Shown here in pieces: positions 28,850-39,187 of a DNA stretch of 64,000 bases. Every line of letters starts with the position of its first letter. Positions within the stretch are counted from its first letter, which is position 1. The notes beneath the pieces were generated by a model. The model saw only the letters and a program-made list of their open reading frames with translations. It made no database searches and had not been told where the DNA came from. Origin of the DNA: Aeromonas bestiarum (GTDB lineage: Bacteria; Pseudomonadota; Gammaproteobacteria; Enterobacterales; Aeromonadaceae); NCBI RefSeq assembly GCF_000819745.1, contig NZ_CDDA01000030.1, forward strand, positions 158,539 through 222,538, given 5' to 3'. Both the position numbers and the translations under genes were made by a program.

Positions 28850-30778
28850 TCAGGCGCCGGCCGGTTCCATCACCAGCCGCTCCGGCTCGGCGAACCAGGG
28901 CCCCTGCCCGGCATGGACGCCGAGGTGGCGCAGCATCTTCCACTCGTCGCCACTCTCCACCCCCACGGCTATGACCCGGGTACGGGTGTTGGCACAGCCT
29001 CCCACCAGGCTGCGCACCGCCATCTGGTTGACCTGACGGGTGTGGATCTCCCGCACCAGACTGGGGTGGAGCTTGAGGAAGTTGATCTCGAACTCCTTGA
29101 TGTATTGGGTACTCACCACATCCTGACCGGCGTGATCGATGGCCAGCTGGCAACCCAGCATGCGCAGCGCCCGCAGCGGCCGCTTGAGCGCCTCGTAGTG
29201 GCGGGTCACCTGGGCCTCCGACAGTTGCAGGACCAGCCGCTCGTTGGTGCTGCGCGGCAGCTGGAACAGATCGAAGAAGAGCCAGCGCTGGAACTCGCGG
29301 TGCAGCAGGCTCTGGGCGCAGAGGGTCAGGCTGATGGGGCAACTCTGCTCTGAGCGCTGACGCAGCAGTCGCAGGGTCTGCTCCGCCACCAGCCGATCCA
29401 GCGGCAACAGCAGCCCCGCCTTCTCGGCCATGGGCATGAAGACACCGGCCTGCAACTCCCGCCCCTGCTCGTCGTGAATGCGGATCAACAAGTCCTGCTG
29501 CAGCACCACCTGATCCCGCTCCTGCTGCACCGGCTGGACGTAGAAGTCGATGCCGTGCTCCTCGATGCGACGGCCGATCAGGGTGCGCCAGCGTACCGTG
29601 CCCTTGCTGCTCTGCTCCTCATCCAGCTGCTTCTCGTAGAGGAACCAGCCGGTGTGTCCCTGCAGCCGTGCGCTCTTGAGCGCCAGCTCGGCCTCTTCCT
29701 GCACCTTGAGCAGGGAATCCTGCGCCTGATAGCAAACGGCGCCGAGGTAGACGGCGGTTTCGACATTGACCGCCTCGGGCCAGTGCAGCCGTTGCAGACT
29801 CTTGTGCAGCTGACCCGCACCGTCCACCATCTCGCTCTCGGACATGTTGGGCAGCAGCACGGCGAACACCTGGCCGGCGTAGCGGGCCTGCAGGGCACCG
29901 TTGTGCTTGCGCACGAAGGCGGTGATGGAGGCGCTCGCCTCCATCAGCAGATCCTGGCTCTGGCGCCCGCTCAGCTCGGGATCCAGATCCTCCAGCCCGG
30001 CCAGCTCGATCAGCAGCACGCCACCGCTCATCACGCTCGCCTCCATGATGGCGCTCTCCAGCCGGTTGTCGAAGAACAGGCGGTTGCCTATGCCGGTCAT
30101 CTTGTCGACGAAGGCGTTGCTGCGAATGAAGTTGTCGAAACGACTGCGCTCCTTGCGGGCATCCGTCAGCTCGGCCAGCAGATAGTCGAGGGCCTGGCTG
30201 GCGGAGACGGGCCACTCATCGGCCGGATCGTGGGCCAGCTTGGTAAGCTTGTTGTCGAGGATCAGCTGGGCGCGCTCGGCCAGCAGCTCGGCGCCCCGCA
30301 GTTGCAGCCGCAGCCAGCGAATGGAGTACCAGAGTCCGAAGATGACGATGAAGACGCCGAGGGAGATGCCGGACATGGCCCGCATGGAGTATTCAAACTC
30401 CTTGAACGGCCGCTCCAGTTTGAAGTCGGCCTGCATGCCGGCCTGATGGGAGATGGGCTGGCTATAGGAGATCAGCAGGCTCTCGTCGGTCTGCTGCTGC
30501 ACGTCGCGAAACCAGTAGACCCGCTGCTTGCCCTGACGGATCTCCAGCTCCACCACATGGGCCGAACGCAGCAGGGTCGGCAGCCAGCGGGTGAGATCCT
30601 GGTGGTCGTCGGCCACTTCCAGCTGCTTGTCGATGATCTCGACCAGGGAGTTGACCTTCTTCTGCTGCAGCTCCATGCCCAGCTCGCGAAAGCTGAATAC
30701 CCCGCCGAGCAGCACCATGGCCATGGCGGCGATCACGCACAAGGTAATAAACGAGACAAGCTGAGTGGTCAGTTTCAT
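28850..30778 (-). CDS. mshH: MshH, CsrD-like protein with degenerate GGDEF and EAL domains
   Basis: A 642-residue inner-membrane protein: helices at about residues 8-28 and 137-157, a HAMP-like/coiled region, a GGDEF-like domain (FVDKMTGIGNRLFFDNRLES) and an EAL-like domain ending VIAVGVESGDEWKMLRHLGV. The GGDEF signature is replaced by YAGQVFAVLLPN and the EAL signature by DLLIRIHDEQG, so it is probably not an active cyclase or phosphodiesterase. E. coli CsrD, with the same degenerate layout, targets CsrB/CsrC RNAs for RNase E decay and also lies next to mreB; MshH is its homologue at msh loci. The ATG at 30778 follows GGAAAGG; an earlier in-frame ATG is ten codons upstream. Confidence 0.92.
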   Translation of the reverse strand: MKLTTQLVSFITLCVIAAMAMVLLGGVFSFRELGMELQQKKVNSLVEIIDKQLEVADDHQDLTRWLPTLLRSAHVVELEIRQGKQRVYWFRDVQQQTDESLLISYSQPISHQAGMQADFKLERPFKEFEYSMRAMSGISLGVFIVIFGLWYSIRWLRLQLRGAELLAERAQLILDNKLTKLAHDPADEWPVSASQALDYLLAELTDARKERSRFDNFIRSNAFVDKMTGIGNRLFFDNRLESAIMEASVMSGGVLLIELAGLEDLDPELSGRQSQDLLMEASASITAFVRKHNGALQARYAGQVFAVLLPNMSESEMVDGAGQLHKSLQRLHWPEAVNVETAVYLGAVCYQAQDSLLKVQEEAELALKSARLQGHTGWFLYEKQLDEEQSSKGTVRWRTLIGRRIEEHGIDFYVQPVQQERDQVVLQQDLLIRIHDEQGRELQAGVFMPMAEKAGLLLPLDRLVAEQTLRLLRQRSEQSCPISLTLCAQSLLHREFQRWLFFDLFQLPRSTNERLVLQLSEAQVTRHYEALKRPLRALRMLGCQLAIDHAGQDVVSTQYIKEFEINFLKLHPSLVREIHTRQVNQMAVRSLVGGCANTRTRVIAVGVESGDEWKMLRHLGVHAGQGPWFAEPERLVMEPAGA

Positions 30779-31264
30779 GTGCCTTTCCGTATGCCCGACA
30801 ACATCCATGTGGCTTCATCGTATCAGCCAACGCCGAAGCGCGCCTATGGACGAAGATCCCGCTTCTGGAATTAAGCGGGCGAGCATAACCAAATGGGCAC
30901 CGGAACACCAAGCCTGACGGCAAGCCGGCCATGAAAAATGGCCACGGGGGCAGGAAACGGGAGATGGGCGACGGGATCAGGGAATTTCAGGCAGAAAAAT
31001 GGTCCCACTAAGGGGACCGAAAGAAACACTCATATCAAAACTAACACTCTGTGCTACTGACAAAAAAACAGATACAGGAGTATTGAACACACGGTGAGTC
31101 AAACCGCACGGCTACTCTAGCCATTTCAGATAAGCTGGACAATTGTCACTTATGACAGGTCAGCGATTGAATCTTCATCATGTGTTTTCACAAAACCCTT
31201 ATTTATCAATGTGTTAATTTTTAAGATAGAAGAGTGATCTTCCTCGCTCAAATCGATGTAGCTA
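30779..31264. other. Non-coding gap between mshH and the CSS-EAL gene
   Basis: This stretch of about 486 bases separates two divergent genes. It becomes AT-rich between 31010 and 31260, as expected for promoters on both strands. It holds a small hairpin at about 30992-31010 (GGTCCC-ACTAAG-GGGACC) without a T-run. I see no ORF with a ribosome site and no RNA gene that I recognise. Confidence 0.45.
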
Positions 31265-32851
31265 ATGATCTATGATATTGCCACCCATATGCATCCCATC
31301 TCCACATCAGGCAGGTGTACCTTGCGACGAATTTCCCCTCTCTGGATCAGTTTGCTGCTGTTCTGTTTGCCCGTGCTGGCGAGTCTGCCCCTCAGCCAGT
31401 TGCTCGGCAAACCGCTGGCACACCATATGTTGCAACAGAAGCGGGAGGAGATAGAGGCCGCACTGGTGGAGCGACGCCGGGATTTGGACGATAGCATTCG
31501 CGTTCAACTGGCCCAGTTCACGTTTGACTGTGGGCAGAAGGACATGGCGCTGTTGCGGGATCCCCGTTTCTACAGTCGTCACATCCGGATCCAGGGGCTC
31601 AAGCTCGCCTCGGGAGCTGGTTGCTCCAGCTTGGGTGAGGATCTTCCCTTCACCGCCGCCGACCTTCCCCCCTATTCCAGTCAGGAGCTGTTCGGCCTCG
31701 CGGCCACCAAGGCCTACTTCAACACGGAGCAGGAGCTGGTCGCCTATTTCCGGGTGGGAAACAATACCGCCTACTGGGTGCTGAACAACAGCTGGAGCCA
31801 TGCACTGTTGCAATATCCTTGCTCCGACTGTTTCTACCTCGAATTTCACCAACAGATCCCGGACGGGGCAACACCGGTTTTCCCCCGCGGCAGCACGTCC
31901 ATCAAGGAAGAAGGGAGTAGCCAGAGTCTGGGCTTCTTTGATCCCAACAATCACATCAAACAGACCCTATGGGCGGGCCAGGCACTGGAGCGCTATGCCC
32001 GGCAGCAGGCACGGCACTATGGGCTCTGGTATGGCGGTGCGCTGGGGGCTTTGCTGGTCGCCGCCTACTGGGGACTGCGCAACTATCGACGATCTCTCAA
32101 GGGGTTGCTGCAAGCCGGGCTGGCCCGGCGGGAATTTGTCCCCTTCTATCAGCCCATAGTGGATAGCCGCAGTCAGCAGGTGGTTGGCTTCGAGGCGCTG
32201 CTACGCTGGCAGCGGGGGCGCGAGCTGGTGCCGCCCGGTGCCTTCATCGACTACGCGGAGGAACAGGGGCTGATCCTGCCGATGACGGAACAGCTGCTGG
32301 AGCGGATCATGACGGATCTTCCGCGGCTGGCGCCGGCGCAGTGGGTCAGCGTCAACATAGTGGCCACCCACCTGGAGCAACCCCATCTGCGCTCCCTGCT
32401 GCAGCGACACGGCTGGCCCTCACCGACCCGGCTCACCTTCGAGCTGACCGAACGCAAGCCGATCACCGATATCAAGGCGGCGATCGGCGAGATCACGGCG
32501 CTGCAGCAGCTGGGCTATCACTTCAAGCTGGATGATTTCGGCACCGGCTATGGCGGCTTCGCCTACCTGCAGCGACTCGGCATCCGCCAGATCAAGATCG
32601 ACAAGATGTTCGTCGACACCATAGGCACGGACGACCTCAAGCGGACGCTGCTGGACTCCATCATCGCCTTCGGCCACGAATCCGGCATGGAGATGATCGC
32701 CGAGGGGGTCGAAACCGGGGAACAGGTCGAGTATCTGCGCCAGCACGGCGTGCATCTGATCCAGGGCTATGTGTACGCTAGGCCCATGGCCCTGGCCCGG
32801 CTGCAGATCTGGTTGTTGGCATGGCGACAAAACCATGCCGGAGAAGGCTGA
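31265..32851 (+). CDS. CSS-motif EAL-domain c-di-GMP phosphodiesterase
   Basis: A 528-residue inner-membrane enzyme. A membrane helix at 25-45 and another at 253-272 enclose a periplasmic CSS-motif domain (GAGCSSLGED with the CSS triplet at 120-122, further Cys in YPCSDCFY). The cytoplasmic EAL domain is complete: GFEALLRW at 308-315, ELTER at 394-398, KLDDFGTGYGG at 421-431, KIDKMF at 444-449 and IAEGVET at 479-485, so it should hydrolyse c-di-GMP to pGpG. CSS domains sense periplasmic redox state through the cysteines. The start is uncertain: ATG 31265 or ATG 31289, neither with a clear ribosome site. Confidence 0.92.
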   Translation: MIYDIATHMHPISTSGRCTLRRISPLWISLLLFCLPVLASLPLSQLLGKPLAHHMLQQKREEIEAALVERRRDLDDSIRVQLAQFTFDCGQKDMALLRDPRFYSRHIRIQGLKLASGAGCSSLGEDLPFTAADLPPYSSQELFGLAATKAYFNTEQELVAYFRVGNNTAYWVLNNSWSHALLQYPCSDCFYLEFHQQIPDGATPVFPRGSTSIKEEGSSQSLGFFDPNNHIKQTLWAGQALERYARQQARHYGLWYGGALGALLVAAYWGLRNYRRSLKGLLQAGLARREFVPFYQPIVDSRSQQVVGFEALLRWQRGRELVPPGAFIDYAEEQGLILPMTEQLLERIMTDLPRLAPAQWVSVNIVATHLEQPHLRSLLQRHGWPSPTRLTFELTERKPITDIKAAIGEITALQQLGYHFKLDDFGTGYGGFAYLQRLGIRQIKIDKMFVDTIGTDDLKRTLLDSIIAFGHESGMEMIAEGVETGEQVEYLRQHGVHLIQGYVYARPMALARLQIWLLAWRQNHAGEG

Positions 32852-32866
32852 CGCAGGTGAGAAAGG

Positions 32867-33517
32867 TCAACGCCGGTATTGCAGTATCTGGCCGCGAAAG
32901 GGCTGGCTCAGATAGCTCACGTCCAGCGGCTTGTGCTGGCTGTGCGCATAGCCAAGGCTCATCATCAGCTTGCTGAAGCGGCCCTGCTGGCCACGCCCCG
33001 GATCCACCAGGATCACCTCGCAGTGCGACTTGGCGTGCTGCTCGATAAAACCGGCCAGGGTCTCGACCTGCCCGCGTTCATAGAGCAGATCGCTGCCAAT
33101 GATGAGATCGAAGCGGCCCAGCTCGGTGACGGCATCTTCCCAACCGGTACGGATGAAGGGGATGAGCGCCCCCTTGTTGAGCAGCACGTTGGCAGCCAGA
33201 AAGGCCCCCGCCTCCGGGTGATAATCGGTGGCCGTGATGTCCGCCAGCCTGTGGTTGAGCACCAGACTCGCCAGGGCTATGCCGCACCCCACCTCCAGGA
33301 TCCGCAGATCCGCCACCTCGTGCTCCACCATCAGGTGGGCCAGCACATTGCCGGAGTCCCAGACGATGCCAAACAGCGGCCAGAACGCAGAGGAGATGCC
33401 GAGCGCCTCCGCCTCTCCCTCGTCATCGGAGAACTGCTGGTTGTCGCGCAACGTGCGCAGGTGAATGTCGAGTTCGCCAAACTCTATGGTGTGATAACGC
33501 AGACGCACAACAGACAT
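32867..33517 (-). CDS. Class I SAM-dependent methyltransferase
   Basis: A 216-residue Rossmann-fold methyltransferase. Motif I is LRILEVGCGIALASLVLNH, followed by ITATDYHPEAGAFLAANVLL and FDLIIGSDLLYERGQVE. The pattern fits the METTL21/Nnt1-like methyltransferase family, many of which methylate protein lysines, but the substrate here is unknown. It converges with the EAL gene (15 bases apart) and diverges from chaA. Confidence 0.85.
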   Translation of the reverse strand: MSVVRLRYHTIEFGELDIHLRTLRDNQQFSDDEGEAEALGISSAFWPLFGIVWDSGNVLAHLMVEHEVADLRILEVGCGIALASLVLNHRLADITATDYHPEAGAFLAANVLLNKGALIPFIRTGWEDAVTELGRFDLIIGSDLLYERGQVETLAGFIEQHAKSHCEVILVDPGRGQQGRFSKLMMSLGYAHSQHKPLDVSYLSQPFRGQILQYRR

Positions 33518-33781
33518 GGGAGTCCCTGGTCAGGATGCCGCCAGATCCACGGAAGCATGAATTCGACCGGCATGCCCCCATGCTACGCAGTAAGCGGGCA
33601 GATACCTATCTATATCCCGACCCGACGGGGCAGCTGCGGCAGATTACATCCTGCAACAAAATGATTTTCCCCTGGCGGTACAACTCCCTTTATCATTAGC
33701 GGGCCCGCCACACCCGTAGCGGCGCCGTTTTGCCTCCATACCCCGTCGGCCCCGGCCGCTCCGAGATGAGAACCATTGCCT
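33518..33781. other. Divergent promoter region between the methyltransferase gene and chaA
   Basis: A 264-base non-coding stretch. The chaA-proximal half is GC-rich with a possible stem (CGGGGCCGAC/GTCGGCCCCGG-like, about 33744-33757). I looked for a known cation riboswitch core and did not find one. Confidence 0.35.
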
Positions 33782-34879
33782 ATGAAGTCATTTATCCGGC
33801 AAGAGATTGCCCTGTCCATTGGCCTGCTGACCCTGCTGTTTTTCAAGACGCTGGGCAGCGACCTGCTGACAGAGGCCACTCCGCTTGCGATTTATCTTCC
33901 TGTCTCGGCGGCGCTGCTTGCCATCGTCACCTGGGCCATCTTCTCTGTGGTACGCCACTCGGACGCCCTCGCCATCAAGCTGGGTGAACCCTTCGGCACC
34001 CTTATCCTGACACTCTCCGTCATCTCGCTGGAAGTGGTGATGATCTCCTCCGTCATGCTGACCGGCGACCCCAATCCCGTGATGGCCCGTGACACCATGT
34101 TTGCCGTGGTGATGCTGGTCACCAACGGCCTGGTGGGCTTCACCCTGCTGTTCGGCGGCTGGCGCTACCACACCCAGAGCTTCAATCTGGATGGGGTCAA
34201 ATCCTATCTGGTGGCCATCATACCGCTGGCCCTGCTCTGTCTGGTGCTGCCCAACTTCACCCGGGGCGGCACCATTGGCAGCATGTCGAGCCCCATGTCC
34301 TGGATGCTGATCATCATCTCCATCCTGCTTTACGGTATCTTCCTGCTGATCCAGACCCGCAGCCACAGCCACTTCTTCGTCGACAGCGACCACGAGGATT
34401 ACGAAGAGCACCACGGCCCGCTGCAGAGCAACCTCTACCACACCCTGTTGCTGCTCGCCTATCTGGTGGTGGTGATCCTGCTGGCCAAGACGCTGGCGAT
34501 CCCCATCAACTACGGGGTCAAGGTGATGGCTGCGCCGCCTGCGCTGGGTGGCTTCATAGTGGCCTGTATCGTGCTCGCACCGGAAGCCGTGGGCGCCATC
34601 AAGGCAGCCTTCAACAACCAGTTGCAGCGCGCCATGAACCTCTACTTCGGCTCTGTGCTGGCCACCATAGCCCTGACAGTGCCCGCCGTGCTGTTCATCG
34701 GTGCCATGCTGGGCCAGGAGGTGCGCCTCGGCCTCTCCGCCGCCGACATGGTGCTGCTCGTCACCACCCTCATGGTCTGCAAGGTCACTTTCAGCAGCGG
34801 CCGCACCAATGTGCTGCACGGTGCTACCCACCTGGTGCTGTTCGTGGTCTACCTGTTCCTGATGTTCGAGCACGAATAA
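33782..34879 (+). CDS. chaA: Calcium/sodium:proton antiporter ChaA
   Basis: A 365-residue inner-membrane antiporter of the Ca2+:cation antiporter (CaCA) family with about eleven membrane helices. The two conserved alpha repeats are visible: GEPFGTLILTLSVISLEVVM and PPALGGFIVACIVLAPEAVG, each with the acidic residue needed for transport. A His/Asp/Glu-rich cytoplasmic loop (FFVDSDHEDYEEHHGP) separates them. It exports Na+, Ca2+ and, at high pH, K+ in exchange for protons. The ATG at 33782 is preferred to a TTG two codons upstream. Confidence 0.95.
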   Translation: MKSFIRQEIALSIGLLTLLFFKTLGSDLLTEATPLAIYLPVSAALLAIVTWAIFSVVRHSDALAIKLGEPFGTLILTLSVISLEVVMISSVMLTGDPNPVMARDTMFAVVMLVTNGLVGFTLLFGGWRYHTQSFNLDGVKSYLVAIIPLALLCLVLPNFTRGGTIGSMSSPMSWMLIIISILLYGIFLLIQTRSHSHFFVDSDHEDYEEHHGPLQSNLYHTLLLLAYLVVVILLAKTLAIPINYGVKVMAAPPALGGFIVACIVLAPEAVGAIKAAFNNQLQRAMNLYFGSVLATIALTVPAVLFIGAMLGQEVRLGLSAADMVLLVTTLMVCKVTFSSGRTNVLHGATHLVLFVVYLFLMFEHE

Positions 34880-34902
34880 CGGATCAAGCCACCGCAGCAA
34901 CG

Positions 34903-34930
34903 AAAAGACCGCCCCTGAGGGCGGTCTTTT
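34903..34930. terminator. Bidirectional terminator between chaA and hutH
   Basis: AAAAGACCGCCC-CTGA-GGGCGGTCTTTT: an 8-bp GC stem flanked by A and T runs, serving the convergent chaA and hut transcripts. Confidence 0.92.
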
Positions 34931-34949
34931 GCTATGGAGCGAATGGGAC

Positions 34950-36482
34950 TTAGAGGCTGGGCAGCACACCGGCCGGGATCAGGTCGTTGTAGCTCGCCTG
35001 AGCCAGCAGCTCGGCGGCCGCTTCGATGTCCGGCGAGAAGTACCTGTCCTTGTCGTAGAAGCTGACCTTGCTGCGCAGCCGACCCTTGGCCAGCTCAAGC
35101 AGCTCAGTGGTGCGCAGCGGAGCACGGAAATCCAGCCCCTGCGCCGCCGCCAGCAGCTCGACCGCCAGTATGCCACGGGTGTTCTCCGCCATGTCCGCCA
35201 GCCGGCGCGCGGCGAAGGTGGCCATGGAGACATGATCCTCCTGGTTCGCCGAGGTGGGCAGGCTGTCCACCGAGGCCGGGTGGGCCAGGCTCTTGTTCTC
35301 GGAGGCGAGCGCCGCCGAGGTGACCTGGGCGATCATGAAGCCGGAATTCACCCCACCGTTGTTGACCAGGAAGGCGGGCAAACCCGACATGCGCGAATCG
35401 ATCAACAGCGCCATGCGACGCTCGGACAGCGACCCGATTTCGGCGATGGCCAGTGCCAGGTTGTCGGCGGCGAAGGCCACCGGCTCGGCGTGGAAGTTGC
35501 CGCCGGAGAGGATCTCCTCATCCTCGGCAAACACCAGCGGGTTGTCGGAGACCGCATTGGCCTCGCACACCAGCACCTCGGCAGACTGACGGATCTGGGT
35601 CAGGCAGGCCCCCATCACCTGGGGCTGGCAGCGCAGGGAGTAGGGATCCTGCACCTTCTCGCAATTGTGGTGGGACATGCCGATCTCGCTGCCATCCACC
35701 AGCAGCTGGCGGTAGCAGGCGGCGGCATCGATCTGGCCGAGCTGACCGCGCACCTCATGGATGCGGGCATCGAACGGACGACGACTGCCCAGCGCCGCCT
35801 CCACGCTCATGGCACCTATGGTGATGGCGCCGGCGAACAGATCCTCGGCGTGGAACAGGCCTTCCAGCGCAAATGCCGTGCTGGCCTGGGTGCCGTTGAG
35901 CAGGGCCAGTCCCTCCTTCGGTGCCAGAGAGATGGGCTCGAGGCCCGCGATCTTCAGCGCAGTGGCGGCGTCCATCAGCTCGCCCTTGTGGCGGGCCTTG
36001 CCTTCACCAATCAATAAACAGCTCATATGGGCCAGCGGCGCCAGATCGCCGGAGGCACCGACGGAGCCCTTCTTCGGCACCACAGGATAGACTTCGGCGT
36101 TGATGAGCCGCATCAGCGCCTCAAGCACAGTCAAGCGGATGCCGGAGAAGCCCCGCGCCAGCGAGTTGACCTTGAGCACCATCATCAGCCGCACTGTGGC
36201 GTCATCCATGTAGGTGCCGATGCCGGCCGCATGGGAGAGCACGATGGAACGCTGCAATTCGTCCAGCTGCTCCACCGGGATGCGGGTGTTGGCCAGCAGG
36301 CCAAAGCCGGTGTTGATGCCGTACACCACGCGATTCTGCTCGATCACCTTGGTGACCACGGCAGCGGAAGCGTGGATCCCCGGCAGCGCGGCCGGATCCA
36401 GGCTGATATGAACCGGCTCGCGGCTGACGCGGCGCAGGGTATTGAGGCAGAGCTTGCCCGGTAACAGATTGAGTTCAAACAT
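34950..36482 (-). CDS. hutH: Histidine ammonia-lyase
   Basis: A 510-residue enzyme converting L-histidine to urocanate and ammonia, the first step of histidine breakdown. The residues that cyclise to the MIO cofactor, Ala143-Ser144-Gly145, are in [17 protein letters not shown]. Other family marks are [13 protein letters not shown] and [17 protein letters not shown]. It starts one base after the hutU stop, as the last gene of hutI-G-U-H, and is followed by a strong terminator. Confidence 0.98.
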   Translation of the reverse strand: MFELNLLPGKLCLNTLRRVSREPVHISLDPAALPGIHASAAVVTKVIEQNRVVYGINTGFGLLANTRIPVEQLDELQRSIVLSHAAGIGTYMDDATVRLMMVLKVNSLARGFSGIRLTVLEALMRLINAEVYPVVPKKGSVGASGDLAPLAHMSCLLIGEGKARHKGELMDAATALKIAGLEPISLAPKEGLALLNGTQASTAFALEGLFHAEDLFAGAITIGAMSVEAALGSRRPFDARIHEVRGQLGQIDAAACYRQLLVDGSEIGMSHHNCEKVQDPYSLRCQPQVMGACLTQIRQSAEVLVCEANAVSDNPLVFAEDEEILSGGNFHAEPVAFAADNLALAIAEIGSLSERRMALLIDSRMSGLPAFLVNNGGVNSGFMIAQVTSAALASENKSLAHPASVDSLPTSANQEDHVSMATFAARRLADMAENTRGILAVELLAAAQGLDFRAPLRTTELLELAKGRLRSKVSFYDKDRYFSPDIEAAAELLAQASYNDLIPAGVLPSL

Positions 36483-36483
36483 C

Positions 36484-38187
36484 TTATTTAACCCCTTTGC
36501 CCGTTGCGGTCAGCATCGGCAGATCCAGTTTCGCCTCATGGGCGCAGTTGATGGCAATCTCGTAGCCTGCGTCGGCGTGACGCATCACACCGGTGGCCGG
36601 GTCGTTGCGCAGCACCCGACCGACGCGTCTGGCGGCGTCATCGGAGCCGTCACAGACGATCACCACACCCGAGTGCTGGGAGAAGCCCATGCCCACACCG
36701 CCACCGTGGTGCAGCGACACCCAGGTCGCGCCGCCGGCGGTGTTGAGCAGGGCGTTGAGCAGCGGCCAGTCGGAGACGGCATCGGAACCATCCATCATCG
36801 ACTCTGTCTCGCGGTTCGGGCTGGCCACAGAGCCGGAGTCCAGGTGATCGCGACCTATGACTACGGGCGCCTTCAGCTCGCCATTTTTCACCATCTCGTT
36901 GAAAGCCAGGCCCAGGCGAACCCGATCCTTGACCCCGACCCAGCAGATCCGCGCCGGCAGGCCCTGGAAGGCGATGCGCTCGCGGGCCATGTCGAGCCAG
37001 TTGTGCAGGTGGGGATCGTCCGGGATCAGCTCCTTGACCTTCTGATCCGTCTTGTAGATGTCTTCCGGATCGCCGGACAGCGCCACCCAGCGGAAGGGGC
37101 CTATCCCCTCGCAGAACAGCGGGCGGATATAGGCAGGCACGAAGCCGGGGAAGTCGAACGCATTCTTGACCCCCTCCTCCAGCGCCATCTGGCGGATGTT
37201 GTTGCCGTAATCCAGCGTGGCGGCGCCACGGGATTGCAGGGTCAGCATGGCTTCCACCTGGCGGGCCATGGAGTGACGAGCAGCCTGGTTCACCTCCTGG
37301 GGTGCGGATTTTTGCAGCGCGCGCCACTGGGCGACGCTCCAGCCCTGGGGCAGGTAGCCATGGATGGGGTCGTGGGCCGAGGTCTGGTCGGTCACCACGT
37401 CCGGCGTGATGCCGCGGGCCACCAGTTCGGCAAAGACATCGGCGGCGTTGCCGAGCAGGCCGACCGAGACGGCGGTGCCGCTGCGTTTGGCCTCCTCGAC
37501 CATGGCCAGCGCCTCATCCAGGCTATGGGCCTTCTTGTCGACGTAGCGGGTCTTGAGACGGAAATCGATGCGGGTCTCGTCGCATTCGACGGCGATCATG
37601 GAGAAGCCTGCCATGGTGGCGGCCAGCGGCTGGGCGCCGCCCATGCCACCCAGACCGCCGGTCAGGATCCAGCGGCCCGCAGGCTCGCCGTTGAAGTGCT
37701 GGTTGGCCACCGCGAAGAAGGTCTCATAAGTGCCCTGCACTATCCCCTGGGTGCCTATGTAGATCCAGGAGCCGGCTGTCATCTGGCCGTACATCATGAG
37801 GCCTTTCTTATCCAGCTCGTTGAAGTGTTCCCAGTTGGCCCAGTGCGGCACCAGGTTGGAGTTGGCGATCAGTACCCGAGGCGCATCCTTGTGGGTCTGG
37901 AACACCCCGACCGGCTTGCCGGACTGCACCAGCAGGGTCTCGTCTTCCTCGAGCCGGGTCAGCACCTCGACTATCTTGTCGTAGCAGGCCCAGTTGCGGG
38001 CGGCGCGGCCGATGCCGCCATACACCACCAGGGATTGGGGATGCTCGGCCACTTCCGGATCCAGGTTGTTCATCAGCATCCGCAGCGGCGCCTCTGTGAG
38101 CCAGCTTTTCGCGGTCAGCGCGGTACCACGGGGGGCACGGATGACCCGGCTCGGATCCTGACGGGGATCCAGGTGTTGCTCAGACAT
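36484..38187 (-). CDS. hutU: Urocanate hydratase
   Basis: A 567-residue NAD+-dependent enzyme that hydrates urocanate to 4-imidazolone-5-propionate. The NAD-binding region is [20 protein letters not shown], and the active-site region with the catalytic Cys is [14 protein letters not shown] upstream plus [20 protein letters not shown]. The start at 38185-38187 ([20 protein letters not shown]) is supported by AAGGAG; the longer reading adds seven non-conserved residues. It lies between hutG and hutH in one transcript. Confidence 0.97.
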   Translation of the reverse strand: MSEQHLDPRQDPSRVIRAPRGTALTAKSWLTEAPLRMLMNNLDPEVAEHPQSLVVYGGIGRAARNWACYDKIVEVLTRLEEDETLLVQSGKPVGVFQTHKDAPRVLIANSNLVPHWANWEHFNELDKKGLMMYGQMTAGSWIYIGTQGIVQGTYETFFAVANQHFNGEPAGRWILTGGLGGMGGAQPLAATMAGFSMIAVECDETRIDFRLKTRYVDKKAHSLDEALAMVEEAKRSGTAVSVGLLGNAADVFAELVARGITPDVVTDQTSAHDPIHGYLPQGWSVAQWRALQKSAPQEVNQAARHSMARQVEAMLTLQSRGAATLDYGNNIRQMALEEGVKNAFDFPGFVPAYIRPLFCEGIGPFRWVALSGDPEDIYKTDQKVKELIPDDPHLHNWLDMARERIAFQGLPARICWVGVKDRVRLGLAFNEMVKNGELKAPVVIGRDHLDSGSVASPNRETESMMDGSDAVSDWPLLNALLNTAGGATWVSLHHGGGVGMGFSQHSGVVIVCDGSDDAARRVGRVLRNDPATGVMRHADAGYEIAINCAHEAKLDLPMLTATGKGVK

Positions 38188-38242
38188 ACACACTCCTTGT
38201 TTTATCAATGCAGCAGCATGGCGACCTGCCCTCGGCAGAACG

Positions 38243-39187
38243 CTACTTGGTTAACTGATGGACCAGCCGGGCGGCCACGCGGGCGCTGCGGTTATCCTGA
38301 TCCAGGTTCGGGTTGTACTCGGCCAGATCGGCGAGCCGCAGCTTGCCGCTGGCCCGGATATGGGCAATCAGGGGTTCGATGACCGCCAGCTCGACCCCGC
38401 GGGCGGCGGGGGCGCTCACCCCCGGCATGACGGCGCCGGGCAGCACGTCGAGATCGATCGTCAGATAGAGGTGATCACAACGGGCGATGAAGCCATCCAG
38501 CCCGTTCAGAAGCTCGGGCAGATCGGCCTGGGTCATGGCCTCATCCAGCTCATACCAGACCCCCAGTTCATCGGCGCGGGCAAACAGCGCCTGGGTATTG
38601 GCGGTCTCGGCCACCCCGAGGCAGGCGTAATGAAACCCTGTGCCCTGGGCGGCGCACTGCTCGGCGATCTGGAAGAAGGGGGTGCCCGAGCTGGCCTGCT
38701 CCACCTTGCGACGCAGATCGAAGTGGGCATCGAAGTTGATGATGCCGACCCGACCCTGACCGGCCAGATGGCGGTTGAGGCCGCTCCAGCTGCCGAACGC
38801 CACCTCGTGGCCGCCCCCCAGCACCAGCGGGAAGTGACCCTCATCCAGCAGGCTAGCCACCCGCTCGGCCAACCGGCCGTGGGCGGCATCGAGATCGCCG
38901 TCGTCACAGCACAGATCGCCGCTATCAAAGACGGGACGGGTAAGATGCCAGGCACTGTTGGCCAGCAGCTTGCGGATCGCCAGCGGTGCGCCGGCCGCCC
39001 CCGTGCGCCCCTTGTTGCGGCGTACGCCCTCGTCGCAGGCAAAGCCCACCAGGGCGACGCCGGGTTCGGCTGTTCCGATCAGCGGCCAGGCCTGCACCTT
39101 GTCGTGCCAGCGCAGGGCAAGCTCGCCATCTTCCGGATCCTGGCGCCCCTGCCAGACCGACATATGGGGCAGGCTGAACTTATCCAT
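38243..39187 (-). CDS. hutG: Formimidoylglutamase
   Basis: A 314-residue Mn-dependent ureohydrolase (arginase fold) that splits N-formimidoyl-glutamate to glutamate and formamide. Metal-binding motifs are [20 protein letters not shown] and [18 protein letters not shown]. Its presence defines the four-step Hut route that does not pass through formylglutamate. It overlaps the end of hutI by eight bases. Confidence 0.96.
   Translation of the reverse strand: MDKFSLPHMSVWQGRQDPEDGELALRWHDKVQAWPLIGTAEPGVALVGFACDEGVRRNKGRTGAAGAPLAIRKLLANSAWHLTRPVFDSGDLCCDDGDLDAAHGRLAERVASLLDEGHFPLVLGGGHEVAFGSWSGLNRHLAGQGRVGIINFDAHFDLRRKVEQASSGTPFFQIAEQCAAQGTGFHYACLGVAETANTQALFARADELGVWYELDEAMTQADLPELLNGLDGFIARCDHLYLTIDLDVLPGAVMPGVSAPAARGVELAVIEPLIAHIRASGKLRLADLAEYNPNLDQDNRSARVAARLVHQLTK

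Noticed and set aside
28850..30778. Active diguanylate cyclase or phosphodiesterase
   Set aside because: Both signature motifs (GGDEF and EAL) are replaced by unrelated residues, so only the degenerate CsrD-like role is claimed.
33518..33781. Metal-sensing riboswitch in front of chaA
   Set aside because: No match to a known riboswitch core could be found by eye; only a GC-rich stem is visible.
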